Positions 16,714-29,360 are shown, counted from the first letter of the stretch. The stretch is DNA of 64,000 nucleotides from Acidovorax sp. 106 (GCF_003663825.1 NZ_RCCC01000001.1:1186501-1250500), one strand, 5' to 3'. Numbers and translations: made by a program. Notes: a model not told the origin generated them from the sequence alone.

Positions 16714-17112
16714 TTATTCAGCTGCTGCCGAAGAATTTTCAGTTTCTGCAGTATTTCCGCGGTCAACCAACTCCACCAGAGCCATAGGTGCGTTGTCGCC
16801 CACGCGGAAACCCATCTTCAGAATACGGGTGTAACCACCAGGACGCGCATTGAAGCGAGGGCCCAGGTCGTTGAACAGCTTTGTCACGCTGTCGCGGTCA
16901 CGCAAACGGTTGAATGCCAGACGGCGGTTAGCGACAGTGTCGACCTTGGCCAAAGTGATCATGGGTTCGATCACACGGCGCAGTTCCTTAGCCTTGGGCA
17001 CTGTGGTCTTGATGGCCTCGTGCTCGATGAGCGAGTTCATCATGTTCTGCAGCATCGCCAGACGGTGCGAGCTGGTGCGATTGAGTTTACGAAGTCCGTG
17101 TCCGTGACGCAT
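16714..17112 (-). CDS. rplQ: 50S ribosomal protein L17
   Basis: 132 residues, starting [17 protein letters not shown], the invariant L17 opening, with the basic core [18 protein letters not shown] and the GGYTRI loop. It ends with a short acidic tail ([11 protein letters not shown]). It is the last protein gene of the alpha operon, 93 bases after rpoA; that spacer carries a 7-bp hairpin. Confidence 0.98.
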   Translation of the reverse strand: MRHGHGLRKLNRTSSHRLAMLQNMMNSLIEHEAIKTTVPKAKELRRVIEPMITLAKVDTVANRRLAFNRLRDRDSVTKLFNDLGPRFNARPGGYTRILKMGFRVGDNAPMALVELVDRGNTAETENSSAAAE

Positions 17113-17173
17113 GGTGCTTTCCTTTTTACTTTGATTAAATCAGGCAGCCGTATCAGGTACTGCCCAATGCACT

Positions 17174-17192
17174 GTTCCCCCAATCGGGGAAC
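17174..17192. other. Intercistronic hairpin between rpoA and rplQ
   Basis: GTTCCCC-N5-GGGGAAC, a perfect 7-bp stem just after the rpoA stop, is not followed by a T tract on the minus strand. It may be a processing or attenuation site. Confidence 0.45.
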
Positions 17193-17205
17193 CGAAAATT
17201 ATAAC

Positions 17206-18198
17206 TTAACGCTTGTCCAGGCCAGCAGGCGGCCAGTTTTCAAGCTTCATACCCAGGGTGAGACCACGGGAAGCCAAGACTTCCTTGATTTCGTTGAGCG
17301 ACTTGCGGCCCAGGTTAGGCGTCTTGAGCAACTCATTTTCGGTGCGCTGAATCAGATCACCGATGTAATAGATGTTCTCAGCCTTGAGGCAGTTGGCAGA
17401 ACGCACGGTCAATTCCAGCTCGTCCACAGGGCGCAGCAGGATAGGATCGAACGTCGCGCCACCACGTGGGCCCGAAGGTGTTTCAAAAGCGGTCAACTCG
17501 CCGCCTTCCAACTGTGCAAACACTGCCAGTTGTTCCACCAGAATCTTGGCAGATGCACGCACCGCATCTTCCGCAGTGATGGCGCCGTTGGTTTCAATTT
17601 CAACCACCAGCTTGTCCAGATCGGTACGCTGCTCTACACGAGCGCTTTCCACGGTGTAGCTGACGCGCTTGACTGGAGAGAAAGACGCATCCAGAACAAT
17701 ACGGCCGATGGATTTGGTGGCTTCATCGGCATAACGACGCATGCTGCCGGGCACATAACCACGGCCTTTTTCCACCTTGATCTGCATGTCCAGCTTGCCG
17801 CCTTGCGACAGGTGTGCAATCACATGATCAGGGTTGACGATTTCCACGTCATGGGGCGTCTGAATGTCACGGGCAGTCACTACGCCTTCACCATCCTTGC
17901 GCAGGCTCAGTGTGACTTCATCGCGGTTGTGGAGCTTGAAGACCACGCCCTTCAGGTTCAAGAGAATGTTCACCACATCTTCTTGCACACCGTCGATCGA
18001 CGAGTACTCGTGAAGCACGCCAGCAATGGTCACTTCAGTCGCTGCGTAACCCACCATAGACGAAAGCAGAACGCGTCGAATGGCATTGCCCAGCGTATGG
18101 CCATAGCCACGCTCGAACGGCTCCAAAGCCACCTTGGCACGATTGTGGCCAAGCTGCTCAACATTGATCGCCTTGGGTTTCAGCAAATTGGTTTGCAT
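17206..18198 (-). CDS. rpoA: DNA-directed RNA polymerase subunit alpha
   Basis: 330 residues, the usual betaproteobacterial length. The N-terminal assembly domain carries [18 protein letters not shown] and [13 protein letters not shown] (residues about 30-70). A linker at about 235-250 leads to the C-terminal domain with the 265 determinant ([10 protein letters not shown]) and [14 protein letters not shown]. It is part of the leftward spc-alpha operon, between rpsD and rplQ. Confidence 0.98.
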   Translation of the reverse strand: MQTNLLKPKAINVEQLGHNRAKVALEPFERGYGHTLGNAIRRVLLSSMVGYAATEVTIAGVLHEYSSIDGVQEDVVNILLNLKGVVFKLHNRDEVTLSLRKDGEGVVTARDIQTPHDVEIVNPDHVIAHLSQGGKLDMQIKVEKGRGYVPGSMRRYADEATKSIGRIVLDASFSPVKRVSYTVESARVEQRTDLDKLVVEIETNGAITAEDAVRASAKILVEQLAVFAQLEGGELTAFETPSGPRGGATFDPILLRPVDELELTVRSANCLKAENIYYIGDLIQRTENELLKTPNLGRKSLNEIKEVLASRGLTLGMKLENWPPAGLDKR

Positions 18199-18252
18199 TC
18201 AAACTTCCTCTCAATACCCCCAGCTCGTTACACCGGTAAGGCTGGTGAAGCG

Positions 18253-18309
18253 CCTAAACCGCGATGCCTCGCGGTTTAGGAACGGTTTACTCGAAAAATT
18301 AGTTCGAGT
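18253..18309. other. Two intercistronic hairpins between rpsD and rpoA
   Basis: The first is a perfect 12-bp stem (CCTAAACCGCGA, 18253-18264, with 18269-18280) with a 4-base loop. The second is a 7-bp stem (ACTCGAA, 18289-18295, with 18303-18309). Neither has a T tract on the minus strand, so partial termination, RNA processing or mRNA stabilisation is more likely than full termination. Confidence 0.55.
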
Positions 18310-18311
18310 GA

Positions 18312-18935
18312 TTAGCGCGAGTACAACTCAACGATCAGCGATTCGTTGATGTCTGCACCGAACTCATCACGATCAGGCACCTTCTTGAAGACGCCTTCTG
18401 CCTTGTCGGCATTCACATCGACCCACGCTGGCATGCCTACCTGGGCTGCCAGTTGCAGAGCTTCAGTGATACGGGATTGCTTCTTGGACTTTTCACGCAC
18501 AGCAACCACATCACCCACCTTCACAAGGTACGAAGGGATGTTGACCGATTGGCCGTTCACAGTGATCGCCTTGTGTGAAACCAGCTGACGGGCTTCTGCA
18601 CGCGTGGAGCCGAAGCCCATGCGGTACACGACGTTGTCCAGACGGGACTCCAACAGGAACAGCAGGTTCGCGCCAGTGTTGCCCTTCTTGCCGTCAGCAG
18701 CTTCAAAGTAGCGGCGGAATTGCTTTTCCAGGATGCCGTACATGCGCTTGACTTTTTGCTTTTCGCGCAGTTGCAGACCGTAGTCGGAAGTACGGGCACC
18801 GGAAGTGCGGCCGTGCTGACCAGGCTTGGAGTCGAACTTGGACTTGTCAGCGATCGAGCGGCGAGCGCTCTTCAGAAACAGGTCAGTGCCTTCACGGCGG
18901 GAGAGTTTGGCCTTGGGGCCGAGGTAACGTGCCAC
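18312..18935 (-). CDS. rpsD: 30S ribosomal protein S4
   Basis: 207 residues, opening [16 protein letters not shown], with the S4 RNA-binding domain ([20 protein letters not shown], residues about 95-160). It lacks the N-terminal zinc cysteines of some S4 proteins, the zinc-free form. In E. coli S4 represses the alpha operon. It lies between rpsK and rpoA. Confidence 0.98.
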   Translation of the reverse strand: MARYLGPKAKLSRREGTDLFLKSARRSIADKSKFDSKPGQHGRTSGARTSDYGLQLREKQKVKRMYGILEKQFRRYFEAADGKKGNTGANLLFLLESRLDNVVYRMGFGSTRAEARQLVSHKAITVNGQSVNIPSYLVKVGDVVAVREKSKKQSRITEALQLAAQVGMPAWVDVNADKAEGVFKKVPDRDEFGADINESLIVELYSR

Positions 18936-19026
18936 TTGAGCTTCCTTTTATGTCATCTACCGCAAACAATTGCGGGAGCCACCTGGAGCGCTTTCGCGTC
19001 TACAGGTGGCGGTGGGCTTGGGAAAA

Positions 19027-19431
19027 TTAGATACGGCGGCGCTTTTGAGGGCGGCAGCCATTGTGCGGCACAGGCGTCACATCGGAAATCGATGTGATGC
19101 GAATACCCAGGGCGCCCAGAGCGCGCACAGAGGATTCACGGCCAGGACCAGGACCCTTGATTTCAACATCCAGGTTCTTGATGCCTTGGTCAATGGCTGC
19201 ACGACCTGCCACTTCGGAAGCTACCTGAGCAGCAAACGGAGTGGACTTGCGGGAGCCCTTGAAACCTTGACCACCGGACGAGGCCCAAGACAATGCATTG
19301 CCTTGGCGATCGGTGATGGTGATGATCGTGTTGTTGAAGGATGCATGCACGTGAGCGATGCCATCCGAAACGTTCTTACGAACCTTCTTGCGAACGCGTT
19401 GAGCTGCGTTATTGGCAGGAGACTTAGCCAT
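19027..19431 (-). CDS. rpsK: 30S ribosomal protein S11
   Basis: 134 residues, with the S11 core [34 protein letters not shown], and the terminal basic CRPQKRRRI. It lies 18 bases downstream of rpsM and 91 bases upstream of rpsD in the alpha operon. Confidence 0.98.
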   Translation of the reverse strand: MAKSPANNAAQRVRKKVRKNVSDGIAHVHASFNNTIITITDRQGNALSWASSGGQGFKGSRKSTPFAAQVASEVAGRAAIDQGIKNLDVEIKGPGPGRESSVRALGALGIRITSISDVTPVPHNGCRPQKRRRI

Positions 19432-19449
19432 AATGATCTTTCAATCTCT

Positions 19450-19815
19450 TTATTTCTTCAGTGCAGCTGCACCCTTGCGCGGACCCTTGCGAGTACGGGC
19501 GTTGGTACGCGTACGCTGACCACGCATCGGCAAACCACGACGATGGCGGAAACCACGGTAGCAGCCAATGTCCATCAAGCGCTTGATGTTCATGGTGGTT
19601 TCGCGGCGCAGATCACCTTCAATGGTGAACTGCTCGATTTGCTCGCGAATTTTTTCCAGGTCGCCGTCCGTCAGATCTTTGATCTTTTTGGAATAAGCGA
19701 TGCCAGTTGCTTCGCAAATCTTGCGAGCGCGGGTGCGACCAATACCAAAAATGGAGGTCAGACCGATTTCCGCATGCTTGTGGGGCGGAATATTGATGCC
19801 AGCGATACGTGCCAT
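19450..19815 (-). CDS. rpsM: 30S ribosomal protein S13
   Basis: 121 residues opening [20 protein letters not shown], with the helix-two-turn-helix region and the closing [19 protein letters not shown]. It is the first gene of the classical alpha set, 23 bases after rpmJ. Confidence 0.98.
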   Translation of the reverse strand: MARIAGINIPPHKHAEIGLTSIFGIGRTRARKICEATGIAYSKKIKDLTDGDLEKIREQIEQFTIEGDLRRETTMNIKRLMDIGCYRGFRHRRGLPMRGQRTRTNARTRKGPRKGAAALKK

Positions 19816-19838
19816 ATGCGTCCTCTAATACTTTCCAA

Positions 19839-19952
19839 TCAACCCTGGCGCTGCTTGTGACGCAGATCCGTGCAGATCACGCGCACCACACCTTTGCGGC
19901 GGATGATCTTGCAGTTGCGGCAGATTTTTTTGACCGAAGCCGAAACTCTCAT
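19839..19952 (-). CDS. rpmJ: 50S ribosomal protein L36
   Basis: A 37-residue gene, [15 protein letters not shown] then [13 protein letters not shown]. It is the zinc-binding (C+) form: Cys11, Cys14, Cys27 and His32 are all present. It lies between secY and rpsM as in most proteobacteria, but the usual infA neighbour is missing: only 137 bases separate it from secY. Confidence 0.95.
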   Translation of the reverse strand: MRVSASVKKICRNCKIIRRKGVVRVICTDLRHKQRQG

Positions 19953-20089
19953 TGCATTCTCCTAAAACTTTTCCATCCGTCCCGGCTATTCTGCACGGAA
20001 CACAATGCGTGCCCGCGAAAATTCGTGGGGCGCTCACTTAACTTATTCGTGCCAATCAATGACCACTGGGTAGCGGTCATTGCAGCACC

Positions 20090-21409
20090 TTAACCACCAC
20101 TGCCACCCTTGAAGTTTGCCTTCTTGAGCAGAGACTCATACTGCTGCGACATCATGTAGTTTTGAACCTGGGCCATGAAGTCCATGGTCACAACCACAAT
20201 GATCAGCAGAGAAGTACCACCGAAATAAAACGGCACGTTGTACTTAAGAATCAAAAACTCCGGCAGCAAACACACAAAGGTGATGTAGACGGCACCGGCA
20301 AGAGTCAAGCGAACGAGAATCTTGTCAATGTAGCGGGCAGTCTGCTCACCAGGGCGGATGCCAGGAATAAAGGCACCGCTCTTTTTCAGGTTGTCTGCAG
20401 TTTCACGGCTGTTGAAAACCAGCGCCGTATAAAAGAAGCAGAAGAAAACAATGGCAGCTGCGTAGAACATCACATAGATGGGTTGACCAGGGGTCAAAGC
20501 ACCAGAGATATCCTTCAGCCAGCGCATTGAATCACCAGCACTGAACCAGTTCACCACTGTCGCAGGCAACAGAATGATCGACGATGCAAAGATCGGCGGA
20601 ATCACACCAGCCATGTTCAACTTCAGAGGCAAATGCGAAGCCTGACCACCGTAAACCTTATTCCCAACCTGCCGGCGGGCATAGTTCACGAGGATCTTGC
20701 GCTGCCCTCGCTCCACGAACACAACAAAGTATGTTACCAGACCAACCACCAACACGATAAAAATCGCAGCAGGGGCGGACATTGCACCAGTACCAACCAG
20801 TTCCAGCAAACCACCGATAGAGCTGGGAAGCCCTGCAGCGATGCCTGCGAAGATCAGTATCGAGATACCGTTCCCCAAACCGCGCTCGGTAATTTGTTCA
20901 CCCAACCACATCAAAAACATGGTGCCTGCAGTCAAGCTGACCACGGCTGTCATGCGGAAACCAAAGCCAGGACTGAGAACAAGACCAGCAGAGCTTTCCA
21001 ATGCCACAGCAATACCGAACGACTGAAACAGAGCCAGCCCCAAGGTACCCGCACGGGTATATTGGGTGATTTTCCGGCGGCCCGCTTCGCCTTCCTTCTT
21101 CAATTGCTCAAAGGTAGGAATGACGTAGGTCATCAATTGCAGGATGATCGATGCCGAAATGTACGGCATGATCCCCAGCGCGAAGACCGTGAAACGAGAC
21201 AGAGCACCACCCGAGAACATGTTGAACAGGTTCAGGATGCCGCCCTGTTGTCCGCTGAACAATTGCTGAAGTTGGGCTGGATCGATGCCTGGCACAGGGA
21301 TATGGGCCCCGATGCGATACACGACCAGCGCAAGCAACAGAAAAACCAGACGGCGACGGAGATCGCCGAACTTGCCGGTCTTTGCAATTTGAGCTGCGCT
21401 AGTTGCCAC
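20090..21409 (-). CDS. secY: Preprotein translocase subunit SecY
   Basis: 439 residues with ten predicted transmembrane helices, the central channel of the Sec translocon. It opens with [20 protein letters not shown] and has the [11 protein letters not shown] plug region. The cytoplasmic loops include [16 protein letters not shown], and the C-terminus has [13 protein letters not shown]. It follows rplO by 24 bases in the spc operon. Confidence 0.98.
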   Translation of the reverse strand: MATSAAQIAKTGKFGDLRRRLVFLLLALVVYRIGAHIPVPGIDPAQLQQLFSGQQGGILNLFNMFSGGALSRFTVFALGIMPYISASIILQLMTYVIPTFEQLKKEGEAGRRKITQYTRAGTLGLALFQSFGIAVALESSAGLVLSPGFGFRMTAVVSLTAGTMFLMWLGEQITERGLGNGISILIFAGIAAGLPSSIGGLLELVGTGAMSAPAAIFIVLVVGLVTYFVVFVERGQRKILVNYARRQVGNKVYGGQASHLPLKLNMAGVIPPIFASSIILLPATVVNWFSAGDSMRWLKDISGALTPGQPIYVMFYAAAIVFFCFFYTALVFNSRETADNLKKSGAFIPGIRPGEQTARYIDKILVRLTLAGAVYITFVCLLPEFLILKYNVPFYFGGTSLLIIVVVTMDFMAQVQNYMMSQQYESLLKKANFKGGSGG

Positions 21410-21433
21410 AGATGCCTTCCTTGAGGAACGCTA

Positions 21434-21865
21434 TCAGGCTACAGAGCCACCAGCAGCTTCAATCGCTGCCTTGGCACCAGCCGTTGCGCCCACACCCGTC
21501 AGCTTGACAGCCTTGGTCAAAGAACCGCTCTTGATGACCTTGACCACCTTGGCCAGTTCACCAATCAGACCGGCTTGCTTCAGAGCCAAAACGTCGACTT
21601 CAGGCAGACCCAGTTGGTCCAGAGCAGACAGCGTGACTTCTGCGTTGAACTTCAGCAAATGGGACTTGAAACCGCGCTTGGGCAGACGGCGTTGCAAAGG
21701 CATTTGACCGCCTTCAAAACCCACTTTGTGATAGCCACCCGAACGGGACTTCTGACCTTTGTGACCACGGCCAGCGGTCTTGCCCAAACCGGAGCCGATG
21801 CCACGGCCTACACGGCGCTTGGCATGCTTGGCGCCGTCTGCGGGCTTGATGCTATTGAGTTCCAT
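21434..21865 (-). CDS. rplO: 50S ribosomal protein L15
   Basis: 143 residues, with the Gly-rich basic N-terminus ([20 protein letters not shown]) and [17 protein letters not shown]. It lies between rpmD and secY. Confidence 0.98.
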   Translation of the reverse strand: MELNSIKPADGAKHAKRRVGRGIGSGLGKTAGRGHKGQKSRSGGYHKVGFEGGQMPLQRRLPKRGFKSHLLKFNAEVTLSALDQLGLPEVDVLALKQAGLIGELAKVVKVIKSGSLTKAVKLTGVGATAGAKAAIEAAGGSVA

Positions 21866-21875
21866 GATCGATCTC

Positions 21876-22058
21876 TCAGACGATTTTGACCAGATAGCTG
21901 ATCTTGTTAATCATGCCGCGCACTTCGGGCGTGTCTTGCAATTCGCTGATGCTGTTCAGCTTGCGCAGACCCAGACCACGGACAGTGGCGCGGTGCGACT
22001 CTTTGGTGCCAATCGGGCTGCGCACCAGTTGAATCTTGACGGTTTGTTGCGTTGTCAT
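21876..22058 (-). CDS. rpmD: 50S ribosomal protein L30
   Basis: 60 residues: [19 protein letters not shown], then [15 protein letters not shown], full length for the family. It lies between rpsE and rplO, 10 bases from the latter. Confidence 0.97.
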   Translation of the reverse strand: MTTQQTVKIQLVRSPIGTKESHRATVRGLGLRKLNSISELQDTPEVRGMINKISYLVKIV

Positions 22059-22072
22059 ATTCAGGCTCCGGT

Positions 22073-22591
22073 TCAGGCGAAGATGTCTTCGACTGTCTTG
22101 CCGCGCTTGGCTGCCACATTCGACGGGGTGGTCGAATTGACGAGCGCGTCAAACGTTGCACGAACCATGTTGTAAGGATTGGAAGAACCATGGCTCTTTG
22201 CCACGATATCCGTCACACCCAACACTTCGAAGACTGCGCGCATAGGACCGCCAGCAATGATGCCGGTACCCTTAGGAGCGGGAGCCATCATCACAACAGC
22301 AGCGCCATGGTGGCCAGTCACATTGTGGAAAATGGTGCCGTTCTTCAGCGAAACCTTGACCATGTTGCGACGGGCTTCTTCCATCGCCTTTTGCACAGCA
22401 GCAGGCACTTCCTTGGACTTGCCCTTGCCCATGCCAACGCGGCCATCACCGTCGCCGACCACAGTCAGTGCAGCGAAGCCGAGAATACGGCCGCCCTTCA
22501 CGACTTTGGTCACGCGGTTCACCGCGATCATTTTTTCGCGCAGACCGTCGTCTTGACCTTCGCTCTGCACTTTGGGTTGAAATTTAGCCAT
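22073..22591 (-). CDS. rpsE: 30S ribosomal protein S5
   Basis: 172 residues with the S5 double-stranded-RNA-binding domain ([19 protein letters not shown]) and the [20 protein letters not shown] core. It contributes to decoding fidelity and mRNA unwinding. It lies between rplR and rpmD. Confidence 0.98.
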   Translation of the reverse strand: MAKFQPKVQSEGQDDGLREKMIAVNRVTKVVKGGRILGFAALTVVGDGDGRVGMGKGKSKEVPAAVQKAMEEARRNMVKVSLKNGTIFHNVTGHHGAAVVMMAPAPKGTGIIAGGPMRAVFEVLGVTDIVAKSHGSSNPYNMVRATFDALVNSTTPSNVAAKRGKTVEDIFA

Positions 22592-22608
22592 TTTTTATTC
22601 CGCTCCGC

Positions 22609-22974
22609 TTAGAACTGCAGACCAGCTTCGCGGGCTGCATCGGCCAAAGCCTTGACGCGACCGTGATAAGCGAAACCTGCACGATCAAATGCAACCTTCT
22701 CAACGCCTGCTGCCTTCGCCTTTTCAGCGATGCGCTTGCCGATCAGTTGGGCTGCAGCGGCATTGCCACCCTTGCCCGAACCGCCCAAGGACTTGCGCAC
22801 ATCGGCTTCTGCCGTGGAAGCGCTGGCCAGCACCTGGCTGCCGTCGCCGGAAATCACACTGGCGTAGATATGGAGGTTCGTACGATTCACAGTCAAACGG
22901 GCCACGCCTTGCTGGGCAATGCGGATGCGTGTTTGACGGGCACGACGAAGACGCTGCTCTTTCTTTGTCAACAT
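22609..22974 (-). CDS. rplR: 50S ribosomal protein L18
   Basis: 121 residues; the basic N-terminus [10 protein letters not shown] precedes [13 protein letters not shown], and the protein closes [20 protein letters not shown]. It binds 5S rRNA with L5. It lies between rplF and rpsE. Confidence 0.98.
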   Translation of the reverse strand: MLTKKEQRLRRARQTRIRIAQQGVARLTVNRTNLHIYASVISGDGSQVLASASTAEADVRKSLGGSGKGGNAAAAQLIGKRIAEKAKAAGVEKVAFDRAGFAYHGRVKALADAAREAGLQF

Positions 22975-22985
22975 GTTGCAGCTCC

Positions 22986-23519
22986 TTATTTCTTCTTGGT
23001 CTCTTTGATCGTGATCTTCTCATCCGCGTAGCGGATGCCCTTGCCCTTGTAAGGCTCGGGAGGACGAACAGCACGAATCTCAGCGGCAATTTGACCCACG
23101 CGCTGACGGTCGGCACCCTTCACTACCACTTCGGTAGGGGTAGGTGTTGCGACAGTAATGCCAGCAGGCATTTCGAAATTGACAGGATGGGAATAACCCA
23201 CAGCCAGGTTCAACTTGGAACCGGATGCAGCGGCTTTGTAGCCCACACCAACCAAGCTCAGCTTCTTCTCAAAGCCTTTGCTCACGCCAACAACCATGTT
23301 GTTGACCAGCTGACGCAGCGTACCGCTCATGGCGTTGGCTTCACGCGAGTCATTCACAGGCTCGAAGCTCAACTTGCCATCATTGCTGGACACTTTGACC
23401 AACACGTTTTGTGCCAGCGTCAGTGCGCCACCAGAACCCTTGACAGAGATCTGGTCATCTTTGATCGACACATCCACACCAGCGGGGATGGTCACGGGCA
23501 TTTTTCCTACTCGGGACAT
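22986..23519 (-). CDS. rplF: 50S ribosomal protein L6
   Basis: 177 residues with the duplicated L6 fold: [17 protein letters not shown] at the start and the C-terminal [18 protein letters not shown] and [11 protein letters not shown] signature. It lies between rpsH and rplR. Confidence 0.98.
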   Translation of the reverse strand: MSRVGKMPVTIPAGVDVSIKDDQISVKGSGGALTLAQNVLVKVSSNDGKLSFEPVNDSREANAMSGTLRQLVNNMVVGVSKGFEKKLSLVGVGYKAAASGSKLNLAVGYSHPVNFEMPAGITVATPTPTEVVVKGADRQRVGQIAAEIRAVRPPEPYKGKGIRYADEKITIKETKKK

Positions 23520-23543
23520 TTCAGTTACTCCTCAATGCCGCGG

Positions 23544-23939
23544 TTAGGCCACGTAGCACAGCACTTCGCCACCGACACCGGTAGCGCGCGCTTTGCGATC
23601 AGTCATCACGCCCTTAGGAGTCGTGACAATTGCCACACCCAGACCGTTCATAACTTGTGGAATGGAATCACGGCCTTTGTAGACACGCAGACCAGGGCGG
23701 CTGACGCGCTCGATGCGCTCAATCACTGGACGGCCTGCGTAGTACTTCAGGGCGATTTCGAGTTCGGACTTGCCAGCTTCAGTTTTCACTTGGAAGCCGT
23801 CGATATAACCTTCGTCCTTCAGCACTTGGGCGATGGCGATCTTCACTTTGGAAGAAGGCACCAGAACCGTGGCCTTGGAGACCATCTGTGCATTACGGAT
23901 GCGGGTCAGCAAGTCAGCGATGGGATCACTCATGCTCAT
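23544..23939 (-). CDS. rpsH: 30S ribosomal protein S8
   Basis: 131 residues: [19 protein letters not shown], closing with [19 protein letters not shown]. In E. coli S8 is the spc operon's own translational repressor. It lies between rpsN and rplF. Confidence 0.98.
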   Translation of the reverse strand: MSMSDPIADLLTRIRNAQMVSKATVLVPSSKVKIAIAQVLKDEGYIDGFQVKTEAGKSELEIALKYYAGRPVIERIERVSRPGLRVYKGRDSIPQVMNGLGVAIVTTPKGVMTDRKARATGVGGEVLCYVA

Positions 23940-23959
23940 GTTTAATCTCTCCTGCCTGC

Positions 23960-24265
23960 TTACCAGCTGGCTTTGGTGACACCGGGGATGTCGCCTGCAA
24001 AAGCCAGTTCACGGATCTTGGCGCGGGCCAGACCGAATTGACGGAAGGTACCGCGAGGGCGGCCGGTGATTTCGCAACGGTTGCGCTGACGCGTTGGGTT
24101 GGCGTTGCGTGGCAGCTTTTGCAAGCCCAGACGAGCAGCTTCACGCTCTTCGTCGCTACGCTTGGCATCGCCAGCAATTGCCTTCAGTTCCGCATACTTG
24201 GTTGCGTACTTGGCAGCCAGTTTTTCGCGCTTCAGTTCGCGCTGGATCAAAGCTACTTTAGCCAT
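23960..24265 (-). CDS. rpsN: 30S ribosomal protein S14 (zinc-free long form)
   Basis: 101 residues, with [20 protein letters not shown] and the ending GVTKASW. The CxxC-CxxC zinc motif of the short form is absent, so this is the zinc-independent version. It lies between rplE and rpsH. Confidence 0.98.
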   Translation of the reverse strand: MAKVALIQRELKREKLAAKYATKYAELKAIAGDAKRSDEEREAARLGLQKLPRNANPTRQRNRCEITGRPRGTFRQFGLARAKIRELAFAGDIPGVTKASW

Positions 24266-24273
24266 GCTTCGCC

Positions 24274-24813
24274 TCAGTTCTTGAACGGGAAACGGAAACC
24301 AGCCAGAAGAGCCTTGGCTTCTTCGTCGGTCTTGGCCGTTGTGGTGATGCTGATGTTCAGGCCACGCAGAGCGTCAACCTTGTCGTACTCGATTTCAGGG
24401 AAAATGATCTGTTCCTTGACACCGATGTTGTAGTTGCCACGGCCATCAAAGGCACGGCCAGAGATACCACGGAAGTCACGAACGCGGGGCAGAGCCACGG
24501 TCACGAAACGGTCCAGGAACTCATACATTTGCACGCCACGCAGCGTAACCATGCAACCAATGGCTTGGCCTTCGCGGATCTTGAAACCAGCGATAGCTTT
24601 CTTGGCCTTGGTCACCACGGGCTTTTGACCAGCAATCTTGGTCAGGTCAGCCACGGCGTTGTCCATCACCTTCTTGTCCGACACGGCTTCGCTCACACCC
24701 ATGTTCAGGGTGATTTTGGTCAGACGTGGAACCTGCATGGGCGAGGTGTAACCGAACTGCTTGGTCAGCTCGGGGGCGACTTTGTCGCGGTAAATTTCTT
24801 GCAGTCGTGCCAT
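24274..24813 (-). CDS. rplE: 50S ribosomal protein L5
   Basis: 179 residues, with [20 protein letters not shown] and [15 protein letters not shown], closing with [18 protein letters not shown]. It binds 5S rRNA. It lies between rplX and rpsN. Confidence 0.98.
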   Translation of the reverse strand: MARLQEIYRDKVAPELTKQFGYTSPMQVPRLTKITLNMGVSEAVSDKKVMDNAVADLTKIAGQKPVVTKAKKAIAGFKIREGQAIGCMVTLRGVQMYEFLDRFVTVALPRVRDFRGISGRAFDGRGNYNIGVKEQIIFPEIEYDKVDALRGLNISITTTAKTDEEAKALLAGFRFPFKN

Positions 24814-24822
24814 GTTTACCCC

Positions 24823-25143
24823 TTAGGCCGCCTTGATTTCAGCGCCGCTGGACTTGAACACGCGAATGCGCGAACCATCAGCCTGCACCTTGATACCCAC
24901 GCGATCAGCCTTGCCGGTAGCCGCATTGAAGATGGCCACGTTGGACTGATGGATAGGCATAGCCTTTTCAACGATGCCGCCAGTTGTGCCCTTCATGGGG
25001 TTTGGCTTGGCGTGCTTCTTGACCAGGTTAATGCCGTCGATGACCACATAAGAGTCATCTTTGCGCAGCGACACTGTGCCGCGCTTGCCCTTGTCGCGCC
25101 CTGTCAGCACGATGACTTCGTCGCCTTTGCGAATCTTGTTCAT
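24823..25143 (-). CDS. rplX: 50S ribosomal protein L24
   Basis: 106 residues with the KOW motif at the start ([20 protein letters not shown]) and [17 protein letters not shown]. It is an assembly-initiating protein of the large subunit. It lies 9 bases after rplN. Confidence 0.98.
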   Translation of the reverse strand: MNKIRKGDEVIVLTGRDKGKRGTVSLRKDDSYVVIDGINLVKKHAKPNPMKGTTGGIVEKAMPIHQSNVAIFNAATGKADRVGIKVQADGSRIRVFKSSGAEIKAA

Positions 25144-25152
25144 GGCGCGTCC

Positions 25153-25521
25153 TTAGAGAACTTCAGGAGCCAGGGACACGATCTTCATGAACTTTTCGGT
25201 ACGCAGCTCGCGCGTCACGGGTCCAAAGATGCGGGTGCCGATAGGCTCCAACTTTGCATTCAGCAACACCGCAGCGTTGCCATCGAATTTGACGAGCGAA
25301 CCATCGCCGCGACGAATACCCTTCGCCGTGCGAACCACCACTGCACTGTAAACCTCGCCTTTTTTGACGCGGCCACGTGGAGCGGCTTCTTTGATGCTCA
25401 CCTTGATGATGTCGCCAACGCTTGCATAGCGACGCTTAGAGCCACCCAGCACCTTAATGCAAAGGACGGACTTAGCGCCGGTGTTGTCGGCAACCTCTAA
25501 CCGAGATTCTGTCTGGATCAT
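25153..25521 (-). CDS. rplN: 50S ribosomal protein L14
   Basis: 122 residues starting [19 protein letters not shown], the conserved L14 opening; the seven extra codons upstream are rejected. It is the first gene of the spc operon here. The usual upstream rpsQ, rpmC, rplP set is absent, and a strong promoter lies about 160 bases upstream. Confidence 0.98.
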   Translation of the reverse strand: MIQTESRLEVADNTGAKSVLCIKVLGGSKRRYASVGDIIKVSIKEAAPRGRVKKGEVYSAVVVRTAKGIRRGDGSLVKFDGNAAVLLNAKLEPIGTRIFGPVTRELRTEKFMKIVSLAPEVL

Positions 25522-25679
25522 TTCAATATTCCCAACTTGCACCAGAAGACAACAGCCCCAGAGAACTTCTCAAGGGCTGCAAATCAGCCAGTCAGTCTTG
25601 GGCCCGTCGTCCGCACCGCAAACCATTTGCAGCACTTCCCGCTGGGCAGAAACTTCACGCTTTAAACGCGAAGCCTTTG

Positions 25680-25708
25680 ATTATTGCAAACCTAAAGCGC
25701 CAAGTCAA
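25680..25708 (-). promoter_or_regulatory. Sigma-70 promoter of the spc-alpha ribosomal operon
   Basis: On the minus strand, TTGACT (25708-25703), a 17-base spacer and AATAAT (25685-25680). The match to consensus is close and the spacing ideal. It begins just past the glpD stop codon and leaves a leader of about 150 bases before rplN. Confidence 0.8.
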
Positions 25709-25715
25709 GCGCCTA

Positions 25716-27308
25716 TCACATTTCCGGACGCAAATATTGTTGTGCCAATGCCAAAAAAGCAGGCAACTGCGGGTCACAGCCCAATTCTTCTCGCAGGATC
25801 TCTGCAACGGCAGGGGCAACCTCCTGGGCCAGGCGTGCGTCCAGAAACAGCATGCGCGAGCGGCGGGCCAGAACGTCCTCAACGGTTCGGGCGTATTCAA
25901 AGCGCGCAGCGAACCGCACCATGGCTTCGGTCAGACCACCGCCCAGGGCGCGGGCAGCCCCAGGCAACCCCGCCACCTGCGCTGCATCTGCCCCGTAGGA
26001 ATGCATACCGGGCGCATCGCTGATGCGGTGGCGCACCACTTCGGTGGGCGTTCCTACCAGTTGCAGCTGATTGGTCACGCCCGCAGCCTTGGGCTCAAGA
26101 GCCCCGGTTTCGAAGCATTTTTGCAAGACGTCTTCGGCCATGGCACGGTAAGTGGTCCATTTGCCGCCCGTCACGGTCACCAAGCCGCTGCGGCTGGCCA
26201 GTACGGTGTGCTCCCGGCTGATGCTCTTGGTGTTGCCACCGTCATCGTCCTGGGGCTTGACCAATGGGCGCAACCCCACCCAAATGCTGCGGATGTCCTC
26301 AGGCTTGGGCGCCCGGGTCAGGTAGCGGGCAGACTCGTTCAGAATGAAAGCGACCTCTTCCTTGAACGGCAAAGGCTCGCGCACCACATCCTGGCGGGGA
26401 CTGTCCGTGGTGCCCAAAATGAGCTTGCCCAGCCAAGGAACGGCAAAAAGCACCCGCCCGTCCGCCGTCTTGGGCACCATCAGCGCATGGTCTGACGGCA
26501 AAAATTCTTTGTCCACCACGATGTGAACGCCCTGGCTGGGCGCCACGATGGGCTTGACGGGCTTGCCAATGGCCTCGCCGTCCATTTGGCGCAGGCCGTC
26601 CACCCACACGCCCGTGGCATTCACCACGCAACGCGCCTTGACCGTGAAAGCACGGCCAGTTTCTGCGTCTTCGCATTCGAATCCCGCCACGCGCCCTTCT
26701 TCGTGGATCAACTTCTTGGCAGGGCAATAGTTCACCAGCAGCGCCCCCCGGCTGGCAGCAGTGCGCGCCAGCGCCAGGGCCAGTCGGGCGTCATCAAACT
26801 GTCCATCCCAATACTTCACGCCGCCTTTGAGCCCATCCTTGAGGGCTGTTGGCAGGAGCTGCAAGGTACGTGCACGCCCAAGGAATTGCGTGGCACCCAG
26901 CCCGGCCTTGCCCGCCAGGGCGTCGTACATCATTAGGCCGATGCCGTAGAAGGGCGTCTCCCAAAAGCGGTAGGACGGCATCACAAACGGCAGGGGCTGC
27001 GCCAAGTGGGGTGCGTTGCTCAGCAGTGTGGTGCGCTCGTGCAAGGCCTCGCGCACCAGGGAGATATTGCCTTGCGCCAGGTAGCGCACACCACCGTGCA
27101 CCAGCTTGGTGGCACGCGATGACGTGCCCTTGGCAAAATCGTGCGAATCCACCAGCACCACACTGAAACCACGCGCCGCCGCATCCAAGGCCACTCCCAG
27201 GCCCGTGGCGCCCCCGCCAATCACGGCCAGGTCATACAAGTGCGGCTGGGCCAAGCAGTCCAGAAGTTCGGCACGCGGGGTAGGAAGGGGGGCTGAAACA
27301 TTGGTCAT
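25716..27308 (-). CDS. glpD: Aerobic glycerol-3-phosphate dehydrogenase
   Basis: 530 residues; a membrane-associated FAD enzyme oxidising glycerol-3-phosphate to dihydroxyacetone phosphate, passing electrons to quinone. It shows the FAD-binding GGGATGLGVALDAAARG (residues about 30-46), TSSRATKLVHGGVRYL, and the GGKWTTYRAMAEDVL signature near residue 375. It is the last gene of the leftward glycerol locus, separated from glpV by a terminator, so it probably has its own promoter. The ATG at 27308 is chosen; the nine codons upstream lack support. Confidence 0.97.
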   Translation of the reverse strand: MTNVSAPLPTPRAELLDCLAQPHLYDLAVIGGGATGLGVALDAAARGFSVVLVDSHDFAKGTSSRATKLVHGGVRYLAQGNISLVREALHERTTLLSNAPHLAQPLPFVMPSYRFWETPFYGIGLMMYDALAGKAGLGATQFLGRARTLQLLPTALKDGLKGGVKYWDGQFDDARLALALARTAASRGALLVNYCPAKKLIHEEGRVAGFECEDAETGRAFTVKARCVVNATGVWVDGLRQMDGEAIGKPVKPIVAPSQGVHIVVDKEFLPSDHALMVPKTADGRVLFAVPWLGKLILGTTDSPRQDVVREPLPFKEEVAFILNESARYLTRAPKPEDIRSIWVGLRPLVKPQDDDGGNTKSISREHTVLASRSGLVTVTGGKWTTYRAMAEDVLQKCFETGALEPKAAGVTNQLQLVGTPTEVVRHRISDAPGMHSYGADAAQVAGLPGAARALGGGLTEAMVRFAARFEYARTVEDVLARRSRMLFLDARLAQEVAPAVAEILREELGCDPQLPAFLALAQQYLRPEM

Positions 27309-27434
27309 GGGTGCTGATTGTCCATGGGAGGCCACAGTTTTTAAGGGTTAACCCTTGATTTTGTAACGCCAGTGGAGGACTTCGGTGACAAACCTTGCGC
27401 CAGCTCCAGGCGGGCGCAAGGTCAGAGAGGAAAC

Positions 27435-27518
27435 AAAAAAGACACAACCACCCTGGGGCCGACCACCACCATCGCCCCAGGGAGGGCGGCAGGCACGGCA
27501 CACCTTGCTGTGCCGTGC
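27435..27518 (-). terminator. Double-hairpin terminator after glpV
   Basis: Two stems follow the glpV stop on the minus strand: a perfect 10-bp hairpin (GCACGGCACA, 27493-27502, with 27509-27518) and a 9-bp stem (CCCTGGGGC, 27451-27459, with 27474-27482), then a T6 run at 27440-27435. Confidence 0.7.
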
Positions 27519-27541
27519 GCTGCCATCAAACTACCCGCGCA

Positions 27542-29275
<1,734 letters not shown>

Positions 29276-29360
29276 TGTTGTCTCCTCAGATGGAACCCCC
29301 ATGGTGGATGAACACCGGCCCTGGGGGGAATCGGGCCGGGGCTTGTCATCATCAAAAACA

